A DNA stretch of 64,000 nucleotides from Hymenobacter translucens (GCF_020685205.1 NZ_JAJERB010000003.1:496001-560000), one strand, 5' to 3'. Numbered from the stretch's first letter, positions 17,595 through 26,992 are shown. Program-made: numbers and translations. Notes: generated from the sequence alone by a model not told the origin.

Positions 17595-18698
17595 CTAGCC
17601 GATTTCAAGCACCACGTCGCTGGTCAGCGGGTGGCTGACGCACACCAGCACGTAGCCCTGCTTAAGCTCCGAGTCGGAAAGGCCTTCCCGCTCGTCGAGG
17701 TGGACTTTGCCCGAGAGGCACTTGCCCCGGCACGCCGTGCACAGGCCGGCCTGGCAGGAGTACGGCAGGTCAATGTCCAGGTCGAGGGCCGCTTCCAGAA
17801 TGGTCTGGTGCGGCTCCACCACCACTTCGTACTCGGTGCCTTCGTACTGAATCGTCACCGTCTGGGTCACGATGGCGTCGGAGTCAGTGGCCGACACGTC
17901 GCCGTGCCCGTTGGGCTGGCTGGCCGCGGCCTCGATGGTTTCGGCGGCGGCCACGAAGCTTTCCCGGCGGATGCGGTTGGCGGGTACGCCCAGCAGGTCA
18001 AGAGCGGCGCGGGCCTCGGCCATCATGCCTTCGGGGCCGCAGAGGAAGTACTCGGCCTGGTCGGCCGGGAAGCTGTGCTGGGTTTCCAGAATACGCAGCA
18101 GCATGGTCCGGTTCAGGCGGCCGGTGTGGGCGCTGGCGGCCGGGTTGGTCGGCTGGCTGTACACGTGGGCCACCTGCAGGCGGCCGCCGGAGCTGGCTTC
18201 GAGCTGAGCCAGCTGCTCCCGGAAAATCACCGATTCCTCGTTGCGGTTGCCGTACACGAGCAGCACGTGGCTGTTGGGCTCGTCGTGCAGCACGGCCTTA
18301 AGAATCGACATCAGGGGCGTCACGCCGCTGCCGGCACCAATCAGCACCACCGAGCGGGACGTCTTGGGCGAGGTCTGCAGGGTGAAGTTGCCCAGGGGGG
18401 CCATCACCTCAATCTGCTGGCCGACCTGCACGGTGTCGAGCAGGTAGTTGCTCACCAGGCCGCCGTGCACCCGCTTCACCGTCACCGACAGGCGGGGCGC
18501 CTCGTGGGGCGTGCTGCTAAGCGAATACGCCCGGCGCTCCTTTTTGCCGTTGGGTCCGCAGGGCAGGATCAGGGTCAGAAACTGCCCCGGCTCCGAGGCA
18601 ACGGGCTGGCGGTCGGGCCGCTCCAGATGAATCGTAACGGCGTCGGATGTTTCATGGGTTAGCTCCGCGACGGTAAGCGTAAGGTAAGGACTGCTCAT
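17595..18698 (-). CDS. paaE: Phenylacetyl-CoA epoxidase reductase subunit PaaE
   Basis: 367 residues. The N-terminal FAD-binding domain has RAYSLSS (near 57-63), a ferredoxin-NADP reductase-type NAD domain follows (VLIGAGSGVTPLMSIL), and the C-terminal plant-type [2Fe-2S] ferredoxin has ligands C315, C320, C323 and C353. It passes electrons from NADPH to the PaaA di-iron site. The best partner is the paaABCD operon about 3.3 kb away on the other strand, so expression may be separate. It has its own -7 box. Related oxygenase reductases cannot be fully excluded, but the nearby paa genes make PaaE the natural call. Confidence 0.88.
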   Translation of the reverse strand: MSSPYLTLTVAELTHETSDAVTIHLERPDRQPVASEPGQFLTLILPCGPNGKKERRAYSLSSTPHEAPRLSVTVKRVHGGLVSNYLLDTVQVGQQIEVMAPLGNFTLQTSPKTSRSVVLIGAGSGVTPLMSILKAVLHDEPNSHVLLVYGNRNEESVIFREQLAQLEASSGGRLQVAHVYSQPTNPAASAHTGRLNRTMLLRILETQHSFPADQAEYFLCGPEGMMAEARAALDLLGVPANRIRRESFVAAAETIEAAASQPNGHGDVSATDSDAIVTQTVTIQYEGTEYEVVVEPHQTILEAALDLDIDLPYSCQAGLCTACRGKCLSGKVHLDEREGLSDSELKQGYVLVCVSHPLTSDVVLEIG

Positions 18699-18753
18699 GT
18701 AAGCAAAGGGAAACGGTAAAAGGGCCGGAAGCCCAAATCAGGCGGCGAAGCTA

Positions 18754-18761
18754 CAAAGGTA
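18754..18761 (-). promoter_or_regulatory. -7 box TACCTTTG upstream of paaE
   Basis: Exact consensus on the minus strand, 55 bases before the ATG. No copy of the CTAACG/CGTTAG palindrome found before the TetR gene is visible here. Confidence 0.55.
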
Positions 18762-18880
18762 AGCCGTTACTGCCTTCATCCGGGACAAATGTAGCAACTG
18801 GTAGTAGCTTGCAGCTTCTGAATAGGGGTACCTTATCCGGCCGATTTTGTTTTGCTTTCGCCCCGGCTTTTCCTGCTGCC

Positions 18881-19573
18881 ATGAATCTTTCTTTTCTCCT
18901 CCGCCGCCACCAGGCGGAATTCGGCCCCGTACTGGCCGCCGACCTGAACCCCGCCACCATGACCCGGCTCGACCTGACGGCCGGTAACCCCGTGGTGGCC
19001 CAGGCCGACCTGCGCGACACACCCCAGTTTGAGATGCTGATTGAGCAGCTGCTTTCAGCCCGGCAGGCCACCGTGGGCGTGGGCGGCTACCTCGAAAACC
19101 GCGTCATCTACCGCCGCAGTCCGGGCCTGTTCGGCGACCCGGTGGTGCCGGCCCGCTCCCTGCACCTGGGCGTGGACGTGTGGCTGCCGGCGGGCGTGCC
19201 GGTGCTGGCGCCCCTGCCCGCCCGCGTACACAGCCGGCAGGACAACGTGGGCTTCGGCGACTACGGCCCTACCGTAATTCTGGAGCATGAGTTGGAGGGC
19301 ACCTGGTTTTACACGCTCTACGGCCATTTGTCGCGCAAAGAGCTGGCCGACCTCACGCCCGGTCAGGAGTTGGCCAAAGGGCAGGCATTTGCGACGGTAG
19401 GGCCATTTCCCGAAAACGGCGACTGGCCGCCCCACCTTCACTTTCAGGTTATGGCCGACCTACAGGGCCGCTCCGGCGACTTTCCCGGCGTGGCCCTGCC
19501 GGAAGAGCGGGAGCAGTGGGCCGCCCTCTGCCCCGACCCCAACCTGATTCTGCAGTACCCCTGCCTGGACTAA
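18881..19573 (+). CDS. M23-family metallopeptidase (LytM-type)
   Basis: 230 residues from ATG 18881; an upstream in-frame TTG would add 24 residues but reads as non-coding. The M23 zinc site is complete: H95 and D99 in HLGVDVW, then H185 and H187 in PPHLHFQ, plus YGHLS. These enzymes cleave peptide cross-links in peptidoglycan. No signal peptide is evident, which is unusual for a wall hydrolase; related Bacteroidota proteins exist fused to other enzymes, so the role could be intracellular. A strong terminator follows, shared with the convergent permease gene. Confidence 0.88.
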   Translation: MNLSFLLRRHQAEFGPVLAADLNPATMTRLDLTAGNPVVAQADLRDTPQFEMLIEQLLSARQATVGVGGYLENRVIYRRSPGLFGDPVVPARSLHLGVDVWLPAGVPVLAPLPARVHSRQDNVGFGDYGPTVILEHELEGTWFYTLYGHLSRKELADLTPGQELAKGQAFATVGPFPENGDWPPHLHFQVMADLQGRSGDFPGVALPEEREQWAALCPDPNLILQYPCLD

Positions 19574-19579
19574 GATCCT

Positions 19580-19630
19580 AAAAAGCAGCAGGGCCGCCAG
19601 AATCACATCTGGCGGCCCTGCTGCTTTTTT
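19580..19630. terminator. Bidirectional terminator between M23 peptidase and permease genes
   Basis: A near-perfect stem of about 20 bp (GCAGCAGGGCCGCCAG paired with CTGGCGGCCCTGCTGC), flanked by A and T tracts. Confidence 0.95.
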
Positions 19631-19641
19631 GCTTCGGTTTG

Positions 19642-20856
19642 CTAGTCGAACTTGATAGCCACCACGGGGTTGATGCGCGACACCATGTAGGTGGGCACCA
19701 GCACGGCCAGCAGGGACGTGAGGAAAGTAGCCAGGTTGAGAATCACGATGATGGTGGGGTCCCAGTAAATCGGTACCCGGTCCATGTAGTAGTTCTCGGG
19801 GTCGAGCGGGATGGGGTGAAAAAAGTACTGGATGGCGCAGAAGCCCAGCCCGATCAGGTTGCCGTAGATCATGCCCCGGATGGTGAGTGACAAACCCCGG
19901 AAAAAGAACATGCTGCGGATCTGGTTGTCGGTGGCACCCACGGCCTTGAGTACCCCAATCATGTTCACCCGCTCCAGGATCATGATGAAGATGGTCGCCA
20001 CCATGTTAAAGGTTGCCACGAAGATGATCAGGATCAGAAAGATGACCACGTTGCGGTTGAGCAGCTGCAGCCAGTCGAACAGCTGGGCGTACTGGTCGGT
20101 GATTTTATCGAGCTTCAGGTCGTAGCGCAGGTTCTCGTAGATGTTATCGGAGGTGCGGTCCAGCTGCTTGAAGTCGCGCAGCACTACTTCCATGCCACCC
20201 ACCAGGGAGTCGGGCCAGGCGTTCAGCTCCCGGATCTGGCGGATGTCGCCGATAATGTACACCTCGTCGAACTCGTCGAGGCCGGTCTGGTAGATGCCCT
20301 GCACCCGGAACTTGCGCACCCGGGGCGGATTCTGGATAAAGTAGAACAGCGCGTCGTCGCCCACCTTGAGGCGGAGCTTGTTGGCAATCTTGCGGCTGAG
20401 CAGCACGTCGGTGCTGGCGGCCGTGTCGTTGAAGGTGAGAAACTTGCCGGCCACCAGGTTTTCGCGCATCGGGGAAAGGCCGCCGTGCTCGTCGATGCCC
20501 TTCAGCACCACGCCCATCACCTCCTCGGTGGTTTTGATGATGGCCGTCTTGCGGGCAAAGGGCTGCGTGTACTTTACCTGCGGAAACCGGCGCAGCTCCT
20601 TTTCCAGCCGGGGTCCGCCTATGGGTTCCACCTCCAGGGAGTTGTTGGTGTCGTACTTGCTGATCTGCAGGTGGGCACCGAACGAGAAGATCTTGCTTTG
20701 AATCTCGTTGCGGAAGCCCTCGAGGATGGCAAAAGATACAATCATTACCGCAATGCCCATGGCAATGCTGATAATGGCTATTTTTGTCACCGACGAGGTA
20801 AAGGAGCCGGTATCGGCTCCTTCGATTTTTTGGGATATGTACCTCGAGACATTCAC
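19642..20856 (-). CDS. FtsX/LolE-type ABC transporter permease
   Basis: 404 residues from GTG 20856. An upstream in-frame GTG (20880) would add 8 residues, but the preferred start directly follows a TAGCTTTA near-promoter box. Layout: an N-terminal TM helix (about 25-50), a large periplasmic MacB-like domain, then three C-terminal TM helices (NVVIFLILIIFVATFNMVATI and later) and a final RINPVVAIKFD typical of the family. It resembles the lipoprotein-releasing permeases LolC/LolE. No ATPase gene is adjacent, so the partner is elsewhere. Divergent from the NamZ-like gene, with 50 bases between starts. Confidence 0.88.
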   Translation of the reverse strand: MNVSRYISQKIEGADTGSFTSSVTKIAIISIAMGIAVMIVSFAILEGFRNEIQSKIFSFGAHLQISKYDTNNSLEVEPIGGPRLEKELRRFPQVKYTQPFARKTAIIKTTEEVMGVVLKGIDEHGGLSPMRENLVAGKFLTFNDTAASTDVLLSRKIANKLRLKVGDDALFYFIQNPPRVRKFRVQGIYQTGLDEFDEVYIIGDIRQIRELNAWPDSLVGGMEVVLRDFKQLDRTSDNIYENLRYDLKLDKITDQYAQLFDWLQLLNRNVVIFLILIIFVATFNMVATIFIMILERVNMIGVLKAVGATDNQIRSMFFFRGLSLTIRGMIYGNLIGLGFCAIQYFFHPIPLDPENYYMDRVPIYWDPTIIVILNLATFLTSLLAVLVPTYMVSRINPVVAIKFD

Positions 20857-20906
20857 TGCCGTAAAGCTACACCAACCCACCCAGTTTTCCAGTCCTTCAT
20901 TTGCGG

Positions 20907-22142
20907 ATGTCTATTTCCCTACTGCCGAGCCTCCTAAGCCTCTCCCTGTTGCTGGCTGACTGCTCCCGCCCCCCCGTTGCCCGGTCTTCTTCAGCCCCGG
21001 CGGCCGCCTCTCCGACCGCCCCGGCCCCTTCCGCCGCCCCCACGCCCGACGCCGCGCTGCGCATGGGCGCCGCCCAGTTCGACCGCTACCTGCCCCAGCT
21101 TAAGGGCAAGCGCGTGGGCGTAGTCGTAAACCAGACAGCCCGGGTTGGCAAGGCCTTTCTGGTGGATACCCTGCTGGCGCGGGGCGTCAACGTGAAGGTG
21201 ATTTTCGGCCCCGAGCATGGCTTCCGCGGCGAGGCCGCTGATGGGGCCACGATCAAGAATGGCCGGGATGAGCGCAGCGGCCTGCCGGCCCTGAGCTTGT
21301 ACGGGGCCACCAAGAAGCCCACGCCCGAGATGCTCAAGGACGTGGACGTGCTGATCTTCGACATTCAGGACGTAGGCGCGCGCTTCTACACCTTTATCAG
21401 CACGATGCACTACGTGATGGAGGCTGCCGCCGAGCAGAACAAGGAAGTAATTGTGCTGGACCGCCCCAACCCCAACGGCTGGTACGTGGACGGCCCGGTA
21501 CTGGAGCCCCAGTTCAAGACCTTCGTGGGCATGCACCCGATTCCGGTAGTCCACGGCCTGACGGTAGGCGAGCTGGCGCAGATGATCAACGGCGAGAAGT
21601 GGCTGGCGGGCGGCAAGCAGTGCCGGCTCACGGTGGTGCCGGTGGCCGGCTACACCCACGCCACCCGCTACACGCTGCCCGAGCGGCCGTCCCCCAACCT
21701 GCCCACGGCGCACTCCGTCATCCTGTACCCGGCCCTCTGCCTGTTCGAAGGTACCGATGTGAGTGTGGGACGAGGCACGAACACGCCTTTCGAGGTAATC
21801 GGGGCACCCACGCAGCCCACCACCCGCCCTTTCAGCTTTACGCCCGCACCCAACCCCGGCTCGCCCACGCCCCCGCAGAATGGCAAGCGCTGCTACGGCC
21901 TCAACCTGAAGGACGCCGGCGACATCGGCTTCACGCTGAAGTACCTTATCGACTTCTACCAGCAGAGCACCGACAAGGCCAACTTCTTCAACAAAGGGTT
22001 CGAGCGCCTGGCCGGTACCGCCGCGCTGCGCCAGCAGATTATTGCCGGCAAAAGCGAGCAGGAAATCCGCCAGAGCTGGGAGCCGGCCCTGGGCCAGTAC
22101 AAGGTGCTGCGGCAGAAGTACCTGCTCTACCCGGAAAAGTAA
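20907..22142 (+). CDS. NamZ-like exo-beta-N-acetylmuramidase (DUF1343), lipoprotein
   Basis: 411 residues from ATG 20907, giving a lipoprotein signal with LADC near residues 17-20. A proline/alanine-rich spacer precedes the DUF1343 domain. Family motifs include GKRVGVVVNQTAR, FGPEHGFRG, DIQDVGARFYTF, LDRPNPNGW and FEGTDVSVGRGTNTPFE. Members characterised as NamZ (glycoside hydrolase family 171) release N-acetylmuramic acid from peptidoglycan fragments. Anchored in the envelope, it would support wall recycling together with the nearby M23 peptidase; that link is inferred from neighbourhood only. Confidence 0.88.
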   Translation: MSISLLPSLLSLSLLLADCSRPPVARSSSAPAAASPTAPAPSAAPTPDAALRMGAAQFDRYLPQLKGKRVGVVVNQTARVGKAFLVDTLLARGVNVKVIFGPEHGFRGEAADGATIKNGRDERSGLPALSLYGATKKPTPEMLKDVDVLIFDIQDVGARFYTFISTMHYVMEAAAEQNKEVIVLDRPNPNGWYVDGPVLEPQFKTFVGMHPIPVVHGLTVGELAQMINGEKWLAGGKQCRLTVVPVAGYTHATRYTLPERPSPNLPTAHSVILYPALCLFEGTDVSVGRGTNTPFEVIGAPTQPTTRPFSFTPAPNPGSPTPPQNGKRCYGLNLKDAGDIGFTLKYLIDFYQQSTDKANFFNKGFERLAGTAALRQQIIAGKSEQEIRQSWEPALGQYKVLRQKYLLYPEK

Positions 22143-22214
22143 GCCGGCCAGGCGCGCCGGGCCCGGGGCTACATTGCCCAAGGTGAGGCCGCCAGAGTTT
22201 GAAACTTACCTGCC

Positions 22215-22529
22215 CTGCTGGGCTTCAGGGCGCTGAAATCGACGCTGAACGACATGAGCCGCTACACCCAGGGCCAGCCGGGGACGTTTCGCAGTCGCCT
22301 AGCCAATGCCCTTCCGCTGCCTCATCCGGAAATGTTTCAGCGCTGCTAACACCACCGGGCTGGGGTGGCGCCTCGTCCAGCACCTTACTCACCTGTACTG
22401 GCATCATTCCGGCGGGGCCGCTTGGTTGTCGGGCTTGACCGGTAACATCCGCTGGGCGTGGTCATCTTCGCCAATGCGGCTGAAGACGTAACCACCACCG
22501 GACAGGCGCTGCTGGCGAAGAAGCCCTGA
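22215..22529 (+). pseudogene. Decayed serine beta-lactamase-family gene (C-terminal remnant)
   Basis: Three consecutive frames carry pieces of one protein. First, LKSTLNDMSRYTQGQPG with PEMFQRC, then a TAA at 22347, matching the 'S-T-x-N-D-M-x-R-Y' region of beta-lactamase-like hydrolases. Second, TTGLGWRL followed by YWHHSGGAAWLSG, matching the GLGW and HSGG motifs. Third, from 22452, LGVVIFANAAEDVTTTG up to a TGA at 22527, matching the final conserved strand. The N-terminal half with the SxxK serine is missing. At least two frameshifts make it non-functional. Weighed against chance: the three motifs occur in the right order and spacing. Confidence 0.7.
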
Positions 22530-22809
22530 GGCAGGACAGGTAGCCGGGCGCCTTGCCTGCAGGTGAAGCCGGCGACGGAGCCGGAGCAACTCCTCTTTCT
22601 GCCCGACGGGCATTTCGTGAGCGGCAGGCCGCCAAGGGGTTGAAGCCGGCAGAAACCGTTGTTGCCCTGGCCGCAACCTGGTTCAGCTATTCCGTCCGCT
22701 TGTCCGTATTAGAGGACCGATTACAGTATCCTAGTGGCTTCAGCAAATACTCCGATGGGCGTGGCCGGTCGGCGCACCGGTTGCATCTGCGTCTCGCTTC
22801 GTTTTCTTC
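22530..22809. other. Intergenic stretch with no recognised feature
   Basis: 280 bases between the pseudogene and the histidine kinase. Short open frames exist but none resembles a protein. No TAnnTTTG box was found, so the kinase promoter is unidentified. It may be further decay product of the same lost gene. Confidence 0.4.
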
Positions 22810-25800
22810 ATGCCCGCCACGTCTGACCTGCTTTCCGTTTTCAACGCCCTTCCGGACGCATACCTGCTGCTCACCCCCACTCTGACGATTGAGGCAGCCA
22901 GCGACGCGTATCTGGCTGCTACGCTCACGCGCCGGGAAACGCTGCTCGGGAAGTACATGTTCGATGCGTTTCCCGACAACCCCGAGGCGCCGGAGGCCCG
23001 CGCAGAGGCCAACCTGCGGGCGTCGCTCAACCAGGTGCTGGCAACCGGGCAGCCCCACGAAATGGCCCGGCAGCATTACGACGTTCCGGACCCGGATCGG
23101 CCCGGCGGGTTTGTAGAGCGCCACTGGCAGGTCCGCAACCTGCCGATTCTCGGTGAGCAGGGACAGGTAACCAGCATCCTGCACGTGGCCGTCGAAGTGA
23201 CGGCCCAGGTTCGGGATGAGGCCCAGCTCCAGGCCAGCCACACCCGGGAAGAAACGGCTCTGGCCGAGGTTCAGGCCCAGCGGAACCGCCTCCAGAATCT
23301 GTTTACCCAGGCACCGGCTCTGATTGTCAGCCTGAAGGGGCCTACCCACGTCGTCGAGCTGGCTAATCAGGGGTTCCTCCGGCTGTTTGGCAACCGGGAG
23401 ATGATTGGAAAGCCCTACCGTGAGGCCGTTCCGGAGCTGGTCAAACAGGGCTTCTTCGTGCTGCTTGACCAGGTATACCAGACCGGAGAAACCTACTTTG
23501 GCAATGAGATGCTGGTCAACATCGACCGCACCAACTCCGGCCAGCTGGAAGCGGGATACTTTAACTTTATCTACCAGGCCACCCGGGATGCCGACAACCG
23601 GATTGAGGGCGTTCTGTTTTTCGGCTACGACATCACGGAGCAGGTTCAAGCCCGTCGGTCGGCTGAAGAGCAGGAGCGGCAGGCCAACATCCTGAACGAG
23701 GAGCTGCAGGCGGCCAGTGAGGAGATTTACGCCACCAACCATGAGCTGCTGCGCACCGAGCAGGTGCTGCGCGACCTTAACCAGCGGCTCGAAGCCCACG
23801 TGGGCGAGCGGACGCGGGCTCTGGAAAAAGCGCTGCGGCAGGCCCGGCTGCAAGGTGATTTGCTTCAGGTTCAGCAGCGCACCCTGCAGCAGATTCTGGG
23901 GCAGGTACCGGCGGCGCTGGCAACCCTCAGCGGCCCGAACCACGAGTACAGCTTTTTCAACGCCCCCTACGCAGCACTCACGGGCGGGCGAGCCAAGCTC
24001 AGGATGACCGTAGCCCAGGTGATACCGGAAGTGGTGCCGCAGGGCTTCATCGGCCTGCTCGATCAGGTATACGCCACCGGAACGCCGTATAGCGGGGTCG
24101 AGATGCCCATCCAGCTTTACGACAAAGCCAGCGGCCAGCACCGGGAGCGGTACATCGACTTTATCTACCAGCCCCTGACCGATAAGGCGGGCGCCACCCA
24201 GGGTATTCTGGCCTTCGTGGTTGATACCACCGACAAGGTGGTGAGCCGGCAGCTGGCCGCCGCCGCGCAGGCCCAGGCCCTGGCCGCGGCCGAGCAGATG
24301 GCTGCCCAGCGGGAAAACTTCTATCAGGTATTCGAGGGAACCCCGGCCAGCATTGCAATTCTGCGCGGCCCCGAGCACCGGTTCGACTACGTAAATCCTG
24401 GCTATCAGCAGCTGTTCCCGGGGCGTGAGCTGCTGGGGCGCCCCATGACGGAGGCGTTGCCCGAAACCATTGAATTCGGCTTCGTGGATCTGCTGGACCG
24501 TGTGTACGAGACCGGTGAGCCCTTCTTCGGGGCCGAGATGCCCCTGCAGGTGCACGCCCCCGACGGGACGCTGCTGCCGGAAGCCTACTTTACCTTTACC
24601 TACCAGGCGTACCGGGAGCAGGGTGTGCCGGCCGGGGTTTCCATATTTGCCTTCGATGTAACCGAGCAGGTGCTTGCCCGGCGCGAAGCCGCCGCCCAAC
24701 AGCTCCAGCTTCAGTCCCTTTTTGAGCAGGCCCCGGTTGCGGTTGCCATCCTGCAAGGCGCGGACTACCAGATTCAGGTAGCCAACGCCCGGATGGCTGA
24801 AGTCTGGGGGCGCAACCGGGATGAGGTAATAGGCAAGCCCCTCTTTGAGGCCTTGCCGGAAGCGCGGGACCAGGGCTTCAAAGAGCTGCTTGATCAGGTC
24901 GTAGCCACCGGTGAGGCCTTCGTGGCCCAGGAAGTAGCGGCGCTGCTCCAGCGGAACGGACAGCTGGAGCGGGTCTACCTCAACTTCGTATACCAGCCGC
25001 TGCGCGACGCCCAGGGCCTGATTACCTCGGTCGCGGCCGTTGCCACGGAGGTAGGCGAGCAGGTCCGGGCCCGCCAGCAGCTGCACGCCCTCAACGAGCA
25101 GCTGCGCACCTCGAATGCCGAGCTGGGCCTCTCCAATCAGCAGCTCACGCGCACTAACCAGGACCTCGACAACTTCGTCTACGCCGCCTCGCACGACCTG
25201 AAGCAGCCGGTCAACAACCTGGCCGGCCTCTTCAATGAGCTGCGCCGCGGGGCCACCTTTGCCGACCCGGCCGAAGAGCAGCTGCTGGTGCCCCTGATCG
25301 AGGATTCTTTGCACCAGCTCAGCGTGACCATCGACGACCTGGCGACCCTGGGTCAGGCCCAGCAGCTGAGCGCATCACCCACGGAGCTGGTGTCGCTCGA
25401 CGATCTGACGGTGGACGTGCTCAGCGCCCTGGAGCCTCAGATTCGCGCGGCCCGGGCCCAGGTTACGACCGACTTTACTCTTTGCCCTCGGGTTTCCTTT
25501 GCCCGCGCCAACCTGCGGACCGTGCTGCACAACCTGCTGGGCAACTCCCTGAAGTACGCCGACCCCAACCGCCCGGCCCGCATTCACGTGTCGGCGACGG
25601 TAGAGGATGGGTGGTCCGTACTCACGGTACGCGACAACGGGCTGGGCTTTGACGGCGCCAAGTACGGCACCGAGCTGTTCCACTTGTTCCGCCGCCTTCA
25701 TTCCCATACCGCCGGCACGGGCGTGGGCCTCTACCTAGTCAACCGCATTGTGCAGGCCGCCGGGGGCAGCATCGAGGTCGACAGCCAGGTTGGTGAAGGC

Positions 25801-25833
25801 GCCACCTTCCGCGTGCTGCTGGGGCCCGCGTAA
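22810..25833 (+). CDS. Cytosolic multi-PAS sensor histidine kinase
   Basis: 1007 residues with no TM segment or signal peptide. Five PAS domains start near residues 8, 160, 360, 505 and 636, each with an opening such as LFxQAPA(L/V) or VFEGTPASI. Linker helices are Glu/Gln-rich coiled coils. The dimerisation/phosphoacceptor helix has YAASHDLKQPVNNL with H795. The ATPase domain has NLLGNSLKYA (N box), DNGLGF (G1) and HTAGTGVGLYLV (G2). It should autophosphorylate in response to cytosolic signals; no cognate response regulator is adjacent, so it is an orphan kinase. The PAS ligands cannot be told from sequence. Confidence 0.92.
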   Translation: MPATSDLLSVFNALPDAYLLLTPTLTIEAASDAYLAATLTRRETLLGKYMFDAFPDNPEAPEARAEANLRASLNQVLATGQPHEMARQHYDVPDPDRPGGFVERHWQVRNLPILGEQGQVTSILHVAVEVTAQVRDEAQLQASHTREETALAEVQAQRNRLQNLFTQAPALIVSLKGPTHVVELANQGFLRLFGNREMIGKPYREAVPELVKQGFFVLLDQVYQTGETYFGNEMLVNIDRTNSGQLEAGYFNFIYQATRDADNRIEGVLFFGYDITEQVQARRSAEEQERQANILNEELQAASEEIYATNHELLRTEQVLRDLNQRLEAHVGERTRALEKALRQARLQGDLLQVQQRTLQQILGQVPAALATLSGPNHEYSFFNAPYAALTGGRAKLRMTVAQVIPEVVPQGFIGLLDQVYATGTPYSGVEMPIQLYDKASGQHRERYIDFIYQPLTDKAGATQGILAFVVDTTDKVVSRQLAAAAQAQALAAAEQMAAQRENFYQVFEGTPASIAILRGPEHRFDYVNPGYQQLFPGRELLGRPMTEALPETIEFGFVDLLDRVYETGEPFFGAEMPLQVHAPDGTLLPEAYFTFTYQAYREQGVPAGVSIFAFDVTEQVLARREAAAQQLQLQSLFEQAPVAVAILQGADYQIQVANARMAEVWGRNRDEVIGKPLFEALPEARDQGFKELLDQVVATGEAFVAQEVAALLQRNGQLERVYLNFVYQPLRDAQGLITSVAAVATEVGEQVRARQQLHALNEQLRTSNAELGLSNQQLTRTNQDLDNFVYAASHDLKQPVNNLAGLFNELRRGATFADPAEEQLLVPLIEDSLHQLSVTIDDLATLGQAQQLSASPTELVSLDDLTVDVLSALEPQIRAARAQVTTDFTLCPRVSFARANLRTVLHNLLGNSLKYADPNRPARIHVSATVEDGWSVLTVRDNGLGFDGAKYGTELFHLFRRLHSHTAGTGVGLYLVNRIVQAAGGSIEVDSQVGEGATFRVLLGPA

Positions 25834-25894
25834 GCTGCCGGCTGCGGCAGGCAACGAAGGGGAAAGATTTTCGTGAATGCCGTCAGCCGGCGCC

Positions 25895-25902
25895 TACTTT
25901 TG
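25895..25902 (+). promoter_or_regulatory. -7 box TACTTTTG upstream of the alcohol dehydrogenase
   Basis: Exact TAnnTTTG match, 29 bases before the ATG. Confidence 0.6.
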
Positions 25903-25931
25903 CCGGTACCAACCTGTTTCAGCCAACAACT

Positions 25932-26972
25932 ATGATCCAAGCGAAAGGCTACGCCGCCCCGAACCCGACTACCGACCCTGCTCCCTGGACCTTTGAGCGC
26001 CGCGAGGTGGGGGCCCACGATGTGCAGATTGAAATTTTCTTCTGCGGGGTTTGTCACTCCGACCTGCACCAGATCCGCAACGAATGGTTTCCGGGCATCT
26101 TCCCGATGGTACCGGGCCACGAAATCGTGGGCCGCATCGTGAAGGTCGGTGACCACGTGAAAAAGTTTACCGTGGGCCAGCTCGCGGGCGTGGGCTGCAT
26201 GGTCGACTCCTGCCAGGTGTGCGAGAACTGCAAGGAAGGGCTGGAGCAGTACTGCGTGGAAGGCAATACCCAGACCTACAACAGCCTCGGCCGCGACGGC
26301 GCGCCAACCTACGGGGGCTACTCCAACACCATTGTGGTGCGCGAGGAGTTCGTGGTGAGCGTATCCGATAAACTCGACCTGGCCGCCGTGGCCCCGCTGC
26401 TCTGCGCGGGCATCACGACCTACTCGCCCCTGCGCTACTGGAAAGTGGGCCGGGGCCACAAGCTGGCCGTTGTGGGGCTGGGTGGCCTGGGCCACATGGG
26501 CGTGAAGTTCGGCGTGGCCTTCGGAGCCGAAGTTACCGTGCTCAGCACCTCGGCCTCCAAGGAAGCCGACGCCAAAGCCCTCGGGGCCCACCACTTCGTG
26601 GTAACATCCGACGAGGCGCAGGTGAGTGCCGTGAAAGGCTCGTTCGACTTTATCCTGGATACGGTGTCGGCCGACCACGACATGAACCTCTACCTCTCCC
26701 TGCTCAAAACCAGCGGCACCCACATCCTGGTCGGCGCCCCGCCCAAGCCGATGGAAGTCGCGGCCTTTTCGCTGATTCCGGGCCGCAAGAGCGTGGCCGG
26801 CTCCACCATCGGTGGCATTGCCGAAACCCAGGAAATGCTGGACTTCTGCGCCGAACACAACATCGTCTCCGATATCGAGCTTATCGACATCAAGGATATT
26901 GCCGCCGCCTACGAGCGCATGGTGAAAGGCGACGTGCGCTACCGCTTCGTCATCGACCTGGCGACGCTCTAG
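25932..26972 (+). CDS. Zinc-dependent NAD(P)-alcohol dehydrogenase (YahK/cinnamyl type)
   Basis: 346 residues. The catalytic zinc motif CGVCHSDLH and GHEIVGRI are near residues 38-67. The structural zinc cysteines fall in CMVDSCQVCENCKEGLEQYC near 94-113. The Rossmann motif is GLGGLGHMGVKFG. This is the NADPH-preferring aldehyde reductase class (YahK/AdhA-like), which acts on a broad range of aldehydes. Single gene with its own -7 box and a strong terminator, so it is probably regulated on its own. Confidence 0.93.
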   Translation: MIQAKGYAAPNPTTDPAPWTFERREVGAHDVQIEIFFCGVCHSDLHQIRNEWFPGIFPMVPGHEIVGRIVKVGDHVKKFTVGQLAGVGCMVDSCQVCENCKEGLEQYCVEGNTQTYNSLGRDGAPTYGGYSNTIVVREEFVVSVSDKLDLAAVAPLLCAGITTYSPLRYWKVGRGHKLAVVGLGGLGHMGVKFGVAFGAEVTVLSTSASKEADAKALGAHHFVVTSDEAQVSAVKGSFDFILDTVSADHDMNLYLSLLKTSGTHILVGAPPKPMEVAAFSLIPGRKSVAGSTIGGIAETQEMLDFCAEHNIVSDIELIDIKDIAAAYERMVKGDVRYRFVIDLATL

Positions 26973-26992
26973 GGCCGGCGTTTCACAACCTG

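Noticed and set aside
22687..25314. An 875-codon open frame on the minus strand across the histidine kinase gene
   Set aside because: It is a shadow of the GC-rich kinase gene; the plus-strand frame has clear PAS, H-box and ATPase motifs while this one has none.
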